In this document: positions 45,136-55,093 of the stretch, piece by piece | How positions within the stretch are numbered: position 1 is the stretch's first letter | Layout: every line of letters begins with the position of its first letter | DNA from: Nephrocerus scutellatus | Lineage: Eukaryota > Arthropoda > Insecta > Diptera > Pipunculidae | Length of the DNA stretch: 64,000 nucleotides | Direction of reading: 5' to 3' | NCBI GenBank assembly: GCA_947095585.1 | Contig: OX352762.1 | Span: 119,442,930 to 119,506,929, forward strand | Notes under the pieces: model-generated | Told to the model about the DNA's origin: nothing | The model's input: the letters and a program-made list of their open reading frames with translations, nothing else | The model's database searches: none | Position numbers and translations under genes: made by a program

Positions 45136-48100
45136 GAAAAGCTGAAAATTTTGGTTGTCTTTTAATATTAGTCGTGTGAATGTTATCTAATTTACCTCTC
45201 TTAAATCTAGGTTGATGCTTATGCCTAACTGCCTTATAATTTCGTATAAACCCTGTAGATCTGGTTTCTTCATAATCTTCACGCTTAGCGTTTACTTTGT
45301 CTAAATTAACTTCCTTAACTATTCGTAAATGGTGTCTAATCTTATCAAAGTCTATATTATGACGTTGTACGTCCTTCGGCATGGTTCTGATGGTTGAGTG
45401 GAATCGTTCATTATAGTTATTTATAGCTATTTGTGTTAACCTCTTAATTGATGTGTTTCGTTTAGTTAATATGAGAATTCTACACTTCTCTAATATGGTG
45501 CTATGAAACCTTTCAATATCCGCGTTACCAGTATGGCTATTGGGTTTCGTGTAATGTATCTCTACACCTTTCTCTTGTAAAAATTCTTTTATTTGGATTG
45601 ATCTAAATTCATTATCTGCAATAATTTTTGTTGGTTTTCCTATTTTAGTAAAGTGATTTTCCAATTCTTCTATTATTGTAACATGGTTTCTGTCTGGCAA
45701 ATGATATGCAGAACCGAACTTTGAGAATTTATCTATTACTGTAAGAAAACTACACTTCATGATTACAAAAGTGTCTATGTGAATTATTTCATTCAAATCT
45801 GTTGCTGTTTCGGTATAATAGAATTTAGGTTTAATCGGTCGTCGGTCATATTTTGATTGTTGACAAATGTCGCATTGGTTGATAACAATTTGTATCAACT
45901 CTAATAGTTTTGGGAAATATATTTTAAATTTTATCTTGTTGTATGTTTCTTGTATACCTGAATGTAGACTTTCTCTTATATGGTACAAAGAGATTTGTTT
46001 GACTGCTTCGGTTTCCGTTTTAATATCCTGTGCTCTATATGAACATTTAATAAATTTAATTTGATTATCGTTTGAGAACATTTCTCGTAATTTTTCCTGC
46101 ACTATATTATATTCATGATCTGGTAGTTCTGAATATATACCTGTAATTCCTTTCTTTAATAATCGCCTAAATATATCATCTAAATTGTTAAAATCGTAGT
46201 TTGCTATATGGATTATTCGTTTTCCATGGAGTATTTCTATTTCTTGGGTTTTGTTATTGGTTAAGATTATTTGTGTTTTATATTTGTTAACTATTTCCTC
46301 TTTAATGGGGATGTGATCTAACAATTCTTCTTCGGCGGAGTGAACTGTAGCCATTGTTATATCATCGCATTCTTCCATGTTGAATAACAATCCTAAATCT
46401 GAGTCCGAAGGATTTCTTGACTTCGTAGTGTCTGTCATATCTTGGTCTCGTTTTGAAACGTCTTCTTCGTTATGTTCTAGTCTACTTAGAAAATCCGCAA
46501 CTCTATTTTCCTTTCCCTTTAAATATTCTATTTGGAATATATATTCTCCTAACTTTAAGAGCCACCTTTGGTGTCTCGGGGATATGTCTTTACCTTTGTA
46601 TTTAGCATGTAGGTATTTTATTGGCTGGTGATCAGTGAATATTATAAACTTGTTACCGTAAAGATATGGTCGGAAGTAGTTTACCGCCCACATGATAGCC
46701 AGAAACTCTTTGTCTGTGGCTGCATAATTGCGCTCGTGATTGTTAAGAGTCCTTGATGCAAAACAAACTGGATGTCCTTCTTGTGAGAGAACCGCCCCGA
46801 TGGCATAGTTTGATGCGTCTGTTGTCAAGTGAAATTGTTTGTCAAAATCGGGAAATCTTAGTATTGGATGACTGCTAATGAGAGTTTTTAGTTTTTCAAA
46901 TGCTTCTATATAGGTTGGGTCATTCAGGTTAATTTTAGTGTTTTTCTTGAGATACTTTGTGATTGGTTGTGCTACTTTCGCGTAGTCTCGTATGAATTTT
47001 CTATAAAATCCTGTCAACCCTAAAAAGCTTTTTATTTGCTTCTGCGATTTAGGAACTTCTAATTTTTCAATTGTTTTTATCTTATTTGGGTTGGGTTTTA
47101 GTCCGTCTTTCGTAAGTATATGACCTAAAAATTCCGTCTCTTTTCTTAAAAAATTACATTTGTCTACCTGCATTTTTAAGCCTTTGGATTCTAGTACTTT
47201 AAAAATGTCTGAGATTGCTTTGATGTGTTCTTGAAGAGTGGTACTAAATATTAATATGTCGTCTAGGTATATAACACACGTCTTATTAATATAATCTCTA
47301 AAAATTTCATTCATTAGCCTTTGGAATGTCGCTGGGGCATTCTTGAGACCGAATGGCATTCTTATAAACTCATATAATCCATGTGGTGTAATAAAAGCTG
47401 TCTTTTTCCTATCCTCTTCTTTAATGTGAATTTGGTGATATCCTTTTGCCAAATCTATTGTTGTAAAGTAATGTGCTCGACCCAGCTTGTCTAATATAGA
47501 GTCTATGTTAGGCAGTGGGAACTTGTCATCGATAGTCACCTCATTAAGTTTCCGATAGTCGATAACTATACGGTACTTTTTGTCTCCGGAATTATCGTTT
47601 TTTTTTGGTATTACTATTAATGGACTACAATACTTGGAATGGCTTTTTCTTATGATGCCCTGTACTTCCATTTCTGCGATTTGTCTTCTGACTTCCTCCT
47701 CGTGCTTTGGTGGATACCTATATAGTTTTGAATTTATTTGTTGATCTGTAGTTGTCTTAATTTCGTGTTCTATTACCGAAGTGCTTGTAAGTCTGTCACC
47801 CTCTTTAAAAAATAATTTACTGAATCTTTTAATAATTTTATCTATGGCTGCGTATTCCTCTTTATTTAAATTGTCTAATTTTAAATGCATAATATTTTCG
47901 TTTACAGTTTCCAAAGTGTATATTTCATTAGTTGAGTATGGCTTATTTTGAAATCGAATTATTTGACCGTTGAGCTTTATTATCCCTTCCTCTAAATCTA
48001 TTAATGTGTTTAGCTTATTAAGTAAATCCGTACCTATAATAAACTGATATTTTCTATTTGGTAACTGTTTAACTTTCCACTTAATAAGTGCTCCTACTGG

Positions 48101-48325
48101 TGCCTTGAGTTCATCTGGTGCAGGTGTTTGAGCTTCATATATGATGGAATCTTTTCCATTTATGGTGGAATAATATATAGGCTTAATTCTTACTATTTTA
48201 AAAGTATTTATTTTATCATCAATTATACTGAGAGACGAACCTGTGTCTATTAGAGCTAAGTATTTTTTTGTGTTTATGGTTATTTCTATTATGGGGAGTT
48301 CTTCCGAGGCTAGTTGATAAAAAAC
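45098..48325 (-). CDS. pol: Errantivirus Pol (protease, RT, RNase H, integrase)
   Basis: About 1,075 codons from the frameshift site; an ATG at 47914 begins a 938-codon subset used for numbering below. The protease active site LIDTGSS lies upstream of that Met (near 48245). RT: TTIDLAKGY (Asp 154) and YLDDILIF (218-219). RNase H: TTDAS (366), KEFLAIMWA (Glu 403), TDHQP (428), RVADFLSR (474). Integrase: zinc-binding His 645, His 651, Cys 681, Cys 684, then catalytic Asp 714 (HIDTF), Asp 767 (IIADNEF) and Glu 801 (DIERFH). All catalytic residues are present. The 3' end overlaps env by 38 nt, the usual errantiviral arrangement. Confidence 0.96.
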   Translation of the reverse strand, partial: VFYQLASEELPIIEITINTKKYLALIDTGSSLSIIDDKINTFKIVRIKPIYYSTINGKDSIIYEAQTPAPDELKAPVGALIKWKVKQLPNRKYQFIIGTDLLNKLNTLIDLEEGIIKLNGQIIRFQNKPYSTNEIYTLETVNENIMHLKLDNLNKEEYAAIDKIIKRFSKLFFKEGDRLTSTSVIEHEIKTTTDQQINSKLYRYPPKHEEEVRRQIAEMEVQGIIRKSHSKYCSPLIVIPKKNDNSGDKKYRIVIDYRKLNEVTIDDKFPLPNIDSILDKLGRAHYFTTIDLAKGYHQIHIKEEDRKKTAFITPHGLYEFIRMPFGLKNAPATFQRLMNEIFRDYINKTCVIYLDDILIFSTTLQEHIKAISDIFKVLESKGLKMQVDKCNFLRKETEFLGHILTKDGLKPNPNKIKTIEKLEVPKSQKQIKSFLGLTGFYRKFIRDYAKVAQPITKYLKKNTKINLNDPTYIEAFEKLKTLISSHPILRFPDFDKQFHLTTDASNYAIGAVLSQEGHPVCFASRTLNNHERNYAATDKEFLAIMWAVNYFRPYLYGNKFIIFTDHQPIKYLHAKYKGKDISPRHQRWLLKLGEYIFQIEYLKGKENRVADFLSRLEHNEEDVSKRDQDMTDTTKSRNPSDSDLGLLFNMEECDDITMATVHSAEEELLDHIPIKEEIVNKYKTQIILTNNKTQEIEILHGKRIIHIANYDFNNLDDIFRRLLKKGITGIYSELPDHEYNIVQEKLREMFSNDNQIKFIKCSYRAQDIKTETEAVKQISLYHIRESLHSGIQETYNKIKFKIYFPKLLELIQIVINQCDICQQSKYDRRPIKPKFYYTETATDLNEIIHIDTFVIMKCSFLTVIDKFSKFGSAYHLPDRNHVTIIEELENHFTKIGKPTKIIADNEFRSIQIKEFLQEKGVEIHYTKPNSHTGNADIERFHSTILEKCRILILTKRNTSIKRLTQIAINNYNERFHSTIRTMPKDVQRHNIDFDKIRHHLRIVKEVNLDKVNAKREDYEETRSTGFIRNYKAVRHKHQPRFKRGKLDNIHTTNIKRQPKFSAFHDNINTTPNNIN

Positions 48326-49635
48326 TCGGAAGTATTTCTTTCATAAGAATATTTGTCTGTTTCTAAAGTTTTGTTATTATGATTATAAGGTGACGTTCTT
48401 GATCTTTGCTCGGTCATATTCTGTTGTAGGCGATTTTGGCCCGAATATCTGCTGAGGTTTCCTGATCGGAGGTGTTGTCGGTGTAAGTTATTTACCTCTC
48501 CTCTGCTCTCAATGTTATCTACTTCCATTGCTTCGGTTCTAGAGAAGTTCTGTCGAATCTGTGCCGAATCGTGTCCTTGAATCCTTGGTTGGTATGTTCG
48601 TCTTTGTTCCGAATTGTAACGAGCTTGTCCTTGGTAGTTTTGTCTGTATTGTCTAGAATTTATTCCCTGATCTTGTCGATATTGTCCTGAATGTCTAGTT
48701 TCTTGACCCTGGTAATTTCTGTAATAGTGTGTTGGTCGGTTTGTTTCATGCCGTTGATTTTTTTCTAACTGATGTGGCAAATTATTTTTATATTCATGTT
48801 TAGAACTATAACTGTGTTTATTATTATTTTTACTCTCTTTATTTGCATGCCTATATTTCTTAAATTCCTCTCTTATACAGGAATCTTCAAATCTTCTATT
48901 TCTCATAATGGCAACTATCGTTCCTAAGTCCGTCTGTTCGTATATTTTGTCTAAGAGTACGCCCTGTGTCATTTCTTTTATTGTATTTACTAATATGCTA
49001 TCTACATTGTTTAGGTCTATACCTTTATCATCTTTATAATAAACGCTTAATTCATCGGATTTATATTTTAAATTTTGAATCTCCATAGCTAAATCACTTA
49101 CATTATTTGCACGTATGTTGGTTATTCTTCGATATATGTCTGATGGCTCTACATCAGGTTTGTACCGCAATTTGAGTACGCTTTTTATAGATGTCCAATT
49201 GTCTGGTTGTGGTAAGTTGATGATGGTATTCTTGGCTTCTCCTTGGATCTTCTCGTAGTATATTGTCCGCACCATACATTTTAGTAATTCTTCATCGGTG
49301 ACTCCTGATAAGTAGTACTCCACGTTGCTAATAAATGAATTGATGGTCACTTCGCTATGTCCGGTGAAGGTGGACATATGTTTCACTTCTCTTAATACTT
49401 TTTCAGTATTCTCACGAGTTACCTCCCTACGCTTCAGTATCTGGTAAGCTGATGACATTTGTTCCAGTTGCTGATTCTTCCGAAGAATTTCCGCTGTTAG
49501 TTCCTCTGTCGTCGACATTTTCAATCCTTGTCTATTGTTGTTGTAGAATTCGGTTTTGTCTTTTTTCATAAAGTTAATTTCTTTTTTTTTTTTTTTCACT
49601 GTCTCGTTGGATGTGTTTTGTTTCTTATTCTTCAC
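48310..49635 (-). CDS. gag: Errantivirus Gag
   Basis: 441 codons. The structural protein that would form the particle and bind RNA. The N-terminal part is Lys-rich and a second Met at residue 40 (MSTTEELTAE) may be the real start, since errantiviral Gag usually lacks such a basic leader. The middle (about residues 75-270) is helical and capsid-like, with TFTGHSEVTINSFISNVEYY and LPQPDNWTSIKSVLKLRYKP. The C-terminal third is rich in Arg, Gln, Tyr and His (YRQDQGINSRQYRQNYQGQA) and has no CCHC zinc knuckle, as is usual for errantiviruses. It ends at TAG 48310-48312, overlapping the start of pol in the -1 frame. Confidence 0.92.
   Translation of the reverse strand: MKNKKQNTSNETVKKKKKEINFMKKDKTEFYNNNRQGLKMSTTEELTAEILRKNQQLEQMSSAYQILKRREVTRENTEKVLREVKHMSTFTGHSEVTINSFISNVEYYLSGVTDEELLKCMVRTIYYEKIQGEAKNTIINLPQPDNWTSIKSVLKLRYKPDVEPSDIYRRITNIRANNVSDLAMEIQNLKYKSDELSVYYKDDKGIDLNNVDSILVNTIKEMTQGVLLDKIYEQTDLGTIVAIMRNRRFEDSCIREEFKKYRHANKESKNNNKHSYSSKHEYKNNLPHQLEKNQRHETNRPTHYYRNYQGQETRHSGQYRQDQGINSRQYRQNYQGQARYNSEQRRTYQPRIQGHDSAQIRQNFSRTEAMEVDNIESRGEVNNLHRQHLRSGNLSRYSGQNRLQQNMTEQRSRTSPYNHNNKTLETDKYSYERNTSEFFIN
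48316..48327 (-). other. Gag-pol -1 frameshift region
   Basis: The pol frame is -1 relative to gag and opens only between a pol-frame TGA just upstream and the gag TAG at 48312. This narrow overlap holds a run of six T (48319-48324, minus strand), read as GAG TTT TTT ATC in gag. The run permits -1 re-pairing, although it is not a perfect X XXY YYZ heptamer (G precedes the run). No downstream pseudoknot was tested. Confidence 0.7.
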
Positions 49636-49808
49636 ACTACTTTATTATTCTAGCTGGATATATCCATAAGCTAGTTAGATGTAATGAGAAATTTTTTTAT
49701 TAAATTTGATTTCACAGGTACTAAGTAAATTTTAAATATGTACTTTTAATTTCACTGCGTTATTTTAACAAATTATATTCGAATCACTGGATAACCCGTT
49801 TTAGAGTT

Positions 49809-49826
49809 ATCCTACCGACTGCGCCA
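49809..49826 (-). promoter_or_regulatory. Primer-binding site, tRNA-Ser type
   Basis: In element orientation TGGCGCAGTCGGTAGGAT starts at the last LTR base, complementary to the 3' end (with CCA) of an insect tRNA-Ser acceptor/T arm. tRNA-Ser priming is known for several errantiviruses (17.6/297/ZAM type). Confidence 0.85.
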
Positions 49827-50175
49827 AATAAAGAAGTGTCCGAGCTTAGTATTAAAAAAAAAACTTTATTCAAAAAACTCAACTCAAAAACTTAGAGCAA
49901 TAATAGATGTGGTTGACTTGACGGTCAACGGAAAAAAGCACTCCTTAAACAATCTATGGTAACTTATATATATCGTGTCATTATGATAAGTCAGCACTTT
50001 GTGCTTTTGCTTTTGCACAAGACAAAGAACTGCCTAAGACCACCCAGCTATTCCTTATCTTGGTCACATGGTTATTCAACACGTTTCGTGGAGATAACTA
50101 TTTTCGTCCGACAGAAACGTGTCATATCGGTCTTTTGTGGATGCTTCGTTTGGGGATGCTGAAGTATACATAACT
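49826..50175 (-). repeat. Errantivirus 5' LTR
   Basis: 350 bp, identical by eye to the LTR at 43365-43714. In element orientation it starts AGTTATGTATACTTCAG and ends CTTCTTTATTT. A GAATAAAG polyadenylation-type signal lies near the inner end. Expected to carry the promoter; transcription start not determinable here. Confidence 0.95.
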
Positions 50176-50689
50176 CGCGCACACTTGCGATTTTTAAGTC
50201 GGCCGACTCAACAATTCAGTAATGCCTGAAACACAAACACCCTTCAGCGACATTTGGTCTATTCTTTTATTCACTCGGTGTACTCCGGGTAACTTTACTC
50301 GCTCGGTTTGAATATTAATTGTAAATTTTTTTTTCATAAAAACTCTACCCCAGAGCGCGAAAGGAAAACCAAAACGACATAAATAGCACACTGTTTGAGA
50401 ATAGTCGACCGACTGTTGCCAGTGTGCGCACTCACCACCAACCCGACTGTTTAATCGGCACAGTGTGCGCACTAGCAGCCCAACACGACCAAACTATCGG
50501 CCGATAAAAAAGTCTCTAGTGTGCGGGGACTCTTAGTGTAGAACGATTTTTTCTTAGAATATATCCAAGAATCATTTCCCAAATTATCCAGGGTTAAACA
50601 GGGTGTCCCCTGTATATTAACTTTGCGCCGTCATGTGTTTATCGATGGCCGACTGGTGGAATATTGGGATCAATTTTTAACCCACTGCA

Positions 50690-51000
50690 GAAGGTCGATT
50701 TTATTTAAACTTTGCACCCATGTGTATCTCTGATGACAACACTTTCTATTAAAATTTGGAACTGATAGGTTCGGAAGGCTCCTTTTTAAATTTTTTAAGA
50801 AATGTATCCTAATTTATGGAAATTTTTTGTACACATGTGTATCTCCGATGACAACACTTTTTGTAAAAATTTGGCAGTGGTGGAGCCCCAGAGAAAAGGG
50901 GCTTTCGTATAAGTTTTTTAAAAAATGTACCCGATTTTATTGAAATTTTGTAAACATGTGTATGACTTTTTGTAAAAATACTCGAAATAAAAAAACTTTG
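50690..51000 (+). repeat. Interspersed ATGTGTATCTCYGATGACAAC repeat, about 125-bp units
   Basis: CATGTGTATCTCTGATGACA near 50721 and CATGTGTATCTCCGATGACA near 50836, then a decayed third unit at 50955, each followed by CACTTT...TAAAAATTTGG. The same family is at 54530-54660 and, inverted, at 59880-60180. Confidence 0.75.
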
Positions 51001-51029
51001 CACTAATGACTGAATTATATTTACCATAT

Positions 51030-52020
51030 TTATTATTTCTCAATTTCTCTCTGGGCATTTCAAGCATTTCGTTTTTCGAGTATTACTTAAACGCAACAAA
51101 CTTATTAAATTCCGTAAAATATTTTATGAAGACTTCACTTTAGCGAATAATACTTTTTGCGAGACGTAGCCAAAGTGAAGTGGAAAAAACTGATATTTTT
51201 GTAATTTACAAAAAATGTTCTACAAAGCGAAAGCGCCAAGTACTCACGAGGATAATAAAGCACAAAATTTGTTATTAAATGGGGTAATTCCCGTTCTATT
51301 TGCCAAAACTACAGCTCGGAGAATGTCGATGAGTATTTGTGAATCAGAAAAAATCGGGTATATTTCGCATGATAAAGACTGTCTATGGGTGGCTGCGTGT
51401 AACTTTTAGGGTATTTCAGGTGAGGTCGCCGATAAACAAAGGCGAACCATATACATACCTCTGCTGTAGTGTATCTAAATAGGAAATATTTATCTCCCTA
51501 TGTGTAGTAAATATTATATATACCTACGTTATATATAAAAAGTAACCGTAAATGAATATTACGTGCCATAAATTTTTTATAGATACGCATTCGATATGAG
51601 AGCATGTGGCGTTGTGGTGTTTGAATCTCACAGTGCTAGTAAGCACAAATGCATTCGCAATGCGATAGATATGGAATTTGATTACATATAAATTGACATA
51701 TGTATAAATCTACAGCAGAGGGTTAATTCGTTTCCTGTTTATATTTTATTAATTTCTCCACTATTAGATTTGCAATTTTGGAAAAATATCGTTTAAATAG
51801 CGGCTGATTTGGTTTTTAACTTAAACACATTATTTATTTTAAAAGTGATAATACGTATTTGTATTTCATTATAAAGAACAAATGTTGTTATTACGTATGC
51901 AGTGCATTGTAGAAGTGTCCATTAAGTTATACGACAGCGCTTAAAAAATTTTTGACCACCAAACGATGGCTGCGTATGTGATAATAGGTCTCACCATCAT
52001 TGTATATATCCAATGTGTCA
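51030..52020. other. Sequence without recognised features
   Basis: Upstream of Elk. A short plus ORF at 51215-51409 shows no clear family. Confidence 0.5.
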
Positions 52021-52059
52021 TTTTAAGATTTAGACCCCAAGCTCTGCCGTACGGGCGTC

Positions 52060-52920
52060 TACTGGCCCACAAGGTGCGTTAGATGACGGACTTGATATGA
52101 GAATTCCAGTTTAGACGTTTATCAAGGATGACGCTGAGATATTTAACATCACTGGAATAATCTAACATGGTACCTTTGATAATGATAGGTCCCAAATTGA
52201 CCAGTTTTCTTTTCGTAAAAAGCACTACAACGGTTTTGCAAGGACTGTTGGATAGCCCTTCTCTGCTGCACCATTCTAAAACGTGTAGTAAAGCACCTTG
52301 CATGACACTAGTGATAGTGGTCCGCATAACCAATGGCGATTTAGCCGACTAGAAGATTGTCAATGACTAGTTACCATAGAAGAAGAGAATGCACTCCTCC
52401 TTGGGGAGAACCCTTAACTGCAGCCACAGACACATACACTTCTCCCGAGAAGAATATAATATCTCGACTTTCAGCCTTTATCCAATAATTGGTCGAGTAT
52501 TCGATACCTCTGCTACTGATTGCCCTTGCAATAGAGTCGTAGCTAGTGTTATCGAAAGCGCCCTCAATTTTGAGGAAGGCACACAGAGCCACTTTCTTCT
52601 TTACAAGATAGTGAAGGGCACCTTCTGTGATTTTGACTTTCCTTGTACGCAAACTGACTTTAGTGCTGATGGGTACACAATTCTAAACGGCCTCTAATTG
52701 GAACATCAATAAGTCTCTCCATGGTTTTGAGGACAAATGATGCTAGACCTAAGAGTCTGTATGATTTGGGCAGCTCATTCTTATTATTATTTAATCCCTG
52801 ATACAGAATACAGTCCGTAGACTTTGGATCATATCTATAAGAAGCATGTGTCAGTTTCCCGGGAATGTCAAACTTAATGTGCTGATGGTCTGACAGCAAT
52901 GTTTCGTCAGACACATGCTT
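52060..52920 (-). mobile_element. LINE-R fragment, RT domain
   Basis: From 52914 downwards: YRLLGLASFVLKTMERLIDV, then VALCAFLKIEGAFDNTSYDS (DxEGAFD, with Lys replacing the catalytic Asp), VYVSVAAVKGSPQGGVHSLL and, after a break over the YADD region, LLHVLEWCSREGLSNSPCKT and VKYLSVILDKRLNWNSHIKS. Three frames. Same family as 11325-11640 (shared TSVMQGxLLHxLEWC). Confidence 0.85.
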
Positions 52921-53019
52921 GTTTTCAACTTTGTTGGAGATAAATGGACTGGCGAGTGTGAGGTCGAATACCTCTTCGCTAATCGCATTTATAAAGGAAT
53001 GTCTAGAGCCCTTATTTAG

Positions 53020-53475
53020 ACCATGATGATATTGTTGGCCGACAGACCTACCTTAGCCTTTTTCGGCTTCGATATGCTAGGAGCAATCCGCTGTTTCGAC
53101 TTTTCCTTTGTCTCTGGGGTGTTGTTATGGTTCCATGTTTCATCCACGGTTACGAAACGCCGCAAAAACTTCTATTTTTCGCGGATGAAGATCGCCATAC
53201 ACTCATTTGAAGTTGTCGGACGAACAAGAGAAAGCAAAAGCGGCACCCAATTGGCAGCGATCTTTCTCAGTCTCAAATATTTATGCAAAATATTCTCTAC
53301 TCATTCAGGTGAAAAACCCACAGTCACAGCAATCTCGTCAGTTACCATACTATATGGTTTTAAGCGACCATTTCTGGTGTGGTGAACTTTTTTGACCGGT
53401 CTGGACGCCCATCGTCAAAAATTCTCGTTCGACCGCCATCTCTTGCCAAGGCTTCTTTACTTTTCAGCCAGCCCT
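53020..53475 (-). pseudogene. Mariner transposase fragment
   Basis: The reverse complement reads FLTMGVQTGQ/DDGRPDRSKK-like sequence near 53400, then VTVDETWNHNNTPETKEKSK (VDExW first Asp) and KPKKAKVGLSANN near 53050. It ends beside ATACGAGGGCTGGCTGAAAA at 53475, which may be a decayed TIR. 3' half missing. Confidence 0.8.
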
Positions 53476-53479
53476 CGTA

Positions 53480-54530
53480 TTATATTTTAAGATAATTTTG
53501 TCTACAAAATTGCAAATAATGATCGAAAGAGACGTATTGACATTACGTTAAAACCTTAAAGTCCGATGTACTCGTACCTTTATTATGTATACTGCAAATC
53601 TCTAGGTAATTAGAGCATCGTTAAACAGCAACAAGAATAAACAAATTAGAGGGAATGATATATAGGATATATGGTAATTAAAAAGAGTGAATGAGAAAAA
53701 GCCTTCGTTTTTTTTTAAAAAGCGCAAGAGCTTCATAGTATGATATCAGTTATCGCGTAAGTGTCTTTAAGCAAAAAAAAATTCTAGTTTGCATCTTTCT
53801 GGTACCAACACTAGACCTTGTGATTCCGTTGTGAATTAAATTACCGCCTAACCAATTTGTCAACAAACATAAGTGTCAATCATATATCGATCGTTCCGTG
53901 TGGTATACTCGACTTGTAACACATTGACAGTTACGACCAAACCACTCTGCCTGCCAACACAGAACAAATCACCAAGTTTCAAGTTACATGCAACTTACAT
54001 AATATATATCTACATATATGTGTGTCCCATCAGCACCATGGAGAAATAAAACTCAGCTATCATTGCCACAGGCTGAACGAAAAACTCAATCATGCAAAAT
54101 AACACCATCTTCATCTGCGTTGCAACAAGAACACTGCAAGCAAGTTCTGGAACGTAACACATAGGAAGCGGCATCACACATGACAAAAGTTACACAAATC
54201 TTATTATAAAAGTTACCTACCATTAATGTACTTTTATGGTGGGCATGGTAAATAATATAATTTTGATACAATCGTTCGATATTAAAGTTCTTAATCTTTA
54301 ACCTTTTAAGTACCCATTCATCTCCCACACAAGAAACACAAAAGTTTAATAAAAATTGACTTTTGATTTTGGGAATTTCCTCTTTGGAATCTTCATTGTA
54401 ATGTACCAAATGTCTCAAAGGTCAACCGATATAATAACTTTATAAATTCTCTTTTATAACACGTGGGCATGGTTCTGTATGCCATTCGTTCGTTCGATGG
54501 TGGAATCTTGTGATACATTTTTAGATTATT
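53480..54530. other. Sequence without recognised features
   Basis: A 110-codon minus ORF (54086-54418) is Cys-rich (CLQCSCCNADEDG) but matches nothing I recognise and lacks support. Confidence 0.45.
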
Positions 54531-54660
54531 TTCCTAAGCCCGATTTTATTGAAACTTTCAACACATATGTATTTGCGGTGACAACACATTCTATTAAAAT
54601 TTGGTAGTGATCGGGCCTCTGGGTCGGGAGCTCCCATACATTTTTTTTAAAAAAAAATCA
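54530..54660 (+). repeat. Interspersed repeat, single unit
   Basis: CCCGATTTTATTGAAACTTT followed by ACATATGTATTTGCGGTGAC and AACACATTCTATTAAAATTT; same family as 50690-51000. Confidence 0.7.
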
Positions 54661-54744
54661 TGTCATCTAGCGGCATCAGATCACGCTACAATGAATGTGT
54701 GCGCTGTATGTAGCGCTGTGAAAGAGCATACCTTATTGAAAAAA

Positions 54745-55093
54745 AAAAAAAAAACATAGATCATCTGCTCCGGATGATATCCGCAATATCAAGGGGTCTG
54801 CGAGTAAAAGACCCAATATTGATCCCGCAATTAAAAAAGGCGGAGCGCGAATTTCCAATGTGCAGTCCTTTAAATATGTCAGGTCAATAGTGGCAGCCGA
54901 TAACAGCATGAAACCAGAAATACGCGCACGGTAACTCAAAGCCTACTTTAGTCTGTCAAGACTATTTTATCAATAAAACCCAAGCTGCTGGTGTATAAGA
55001 CATTGGTCATACCAGTACTTACATACGGATCCGAGACTTGGGTGGTTAGCAAAAAGCATTGTGACCTCTTAGCCGCGTTCGAGAGAATAAAAG
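54745..55093 (+). mobile_element. LINE-E fragment, C-terminal region
   Basis: Plus-strand segment GCAGCCGATAACAGCATGAA, CTGGTGTATAAGACATTGGT, CTTACATACGGATCCGAGAC and GCAAAAAGCATTGTGACCTC corresponds to SLLVYKTLVIPVLTYGSETW and SKKHCDLLAAFER. It stops abruptly where LINE-K begins. Confidence 0.82.

Larger units (their letters stand above)
43365..50175 (-). mobile_element. Complete errantivirus (env-bearing Ty3/gypsy retroelement)
   Basis: A 6,811-bp LTR element with two 350-bp LTRs identical by eye, a tRNA-Ser-type primer-binding site, gag, pol and env in order, a polypurine tract and a 4-bp CGCG duplication at 43361-43364 and 50176-50179. No stop or frameshift is seen in any coding region apart from the expected gag-pol shift. 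LTR ends AGTTA...ATTT (minus strand) and an alternating purine-pyrimidine target (CGCGCA) agree with errantiviruses. Identical LTRs imply recent insertion. It lies about 1 kb upstream of Elk coding exon 1, in the same orientation as the gene. Infectivity cannot be judged from sequence. Confidence 0.96.
43163..50532. mobile_element. PIF/Harbinger-like MITE split by the errantivirus
   Basis: GAGTCCCCGCACACTAGAGA at 43163 is matched inversely by TCTCTAGTGTGCGGGGACTC ending at 50532, and the inverted similarity extends through the palindrome TATCGGCCGATA-type blocks for about 40 bp. TTA flanks both ends (43160-43162 and 50533-50535), the 3-bp duplication typical of PIF/Harbinger elements. Without the errantivirus and its 4-bp duplication the element is about 555 bp, with no coding capacity. 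Confidence 0.85.

Noticed and set aside
54086..54418. 110-codon Cys-rich minus ORF
   Set aside because: No recognised domain, no splice sites of quality and no neighbouring exons; left as unassigned sequence.
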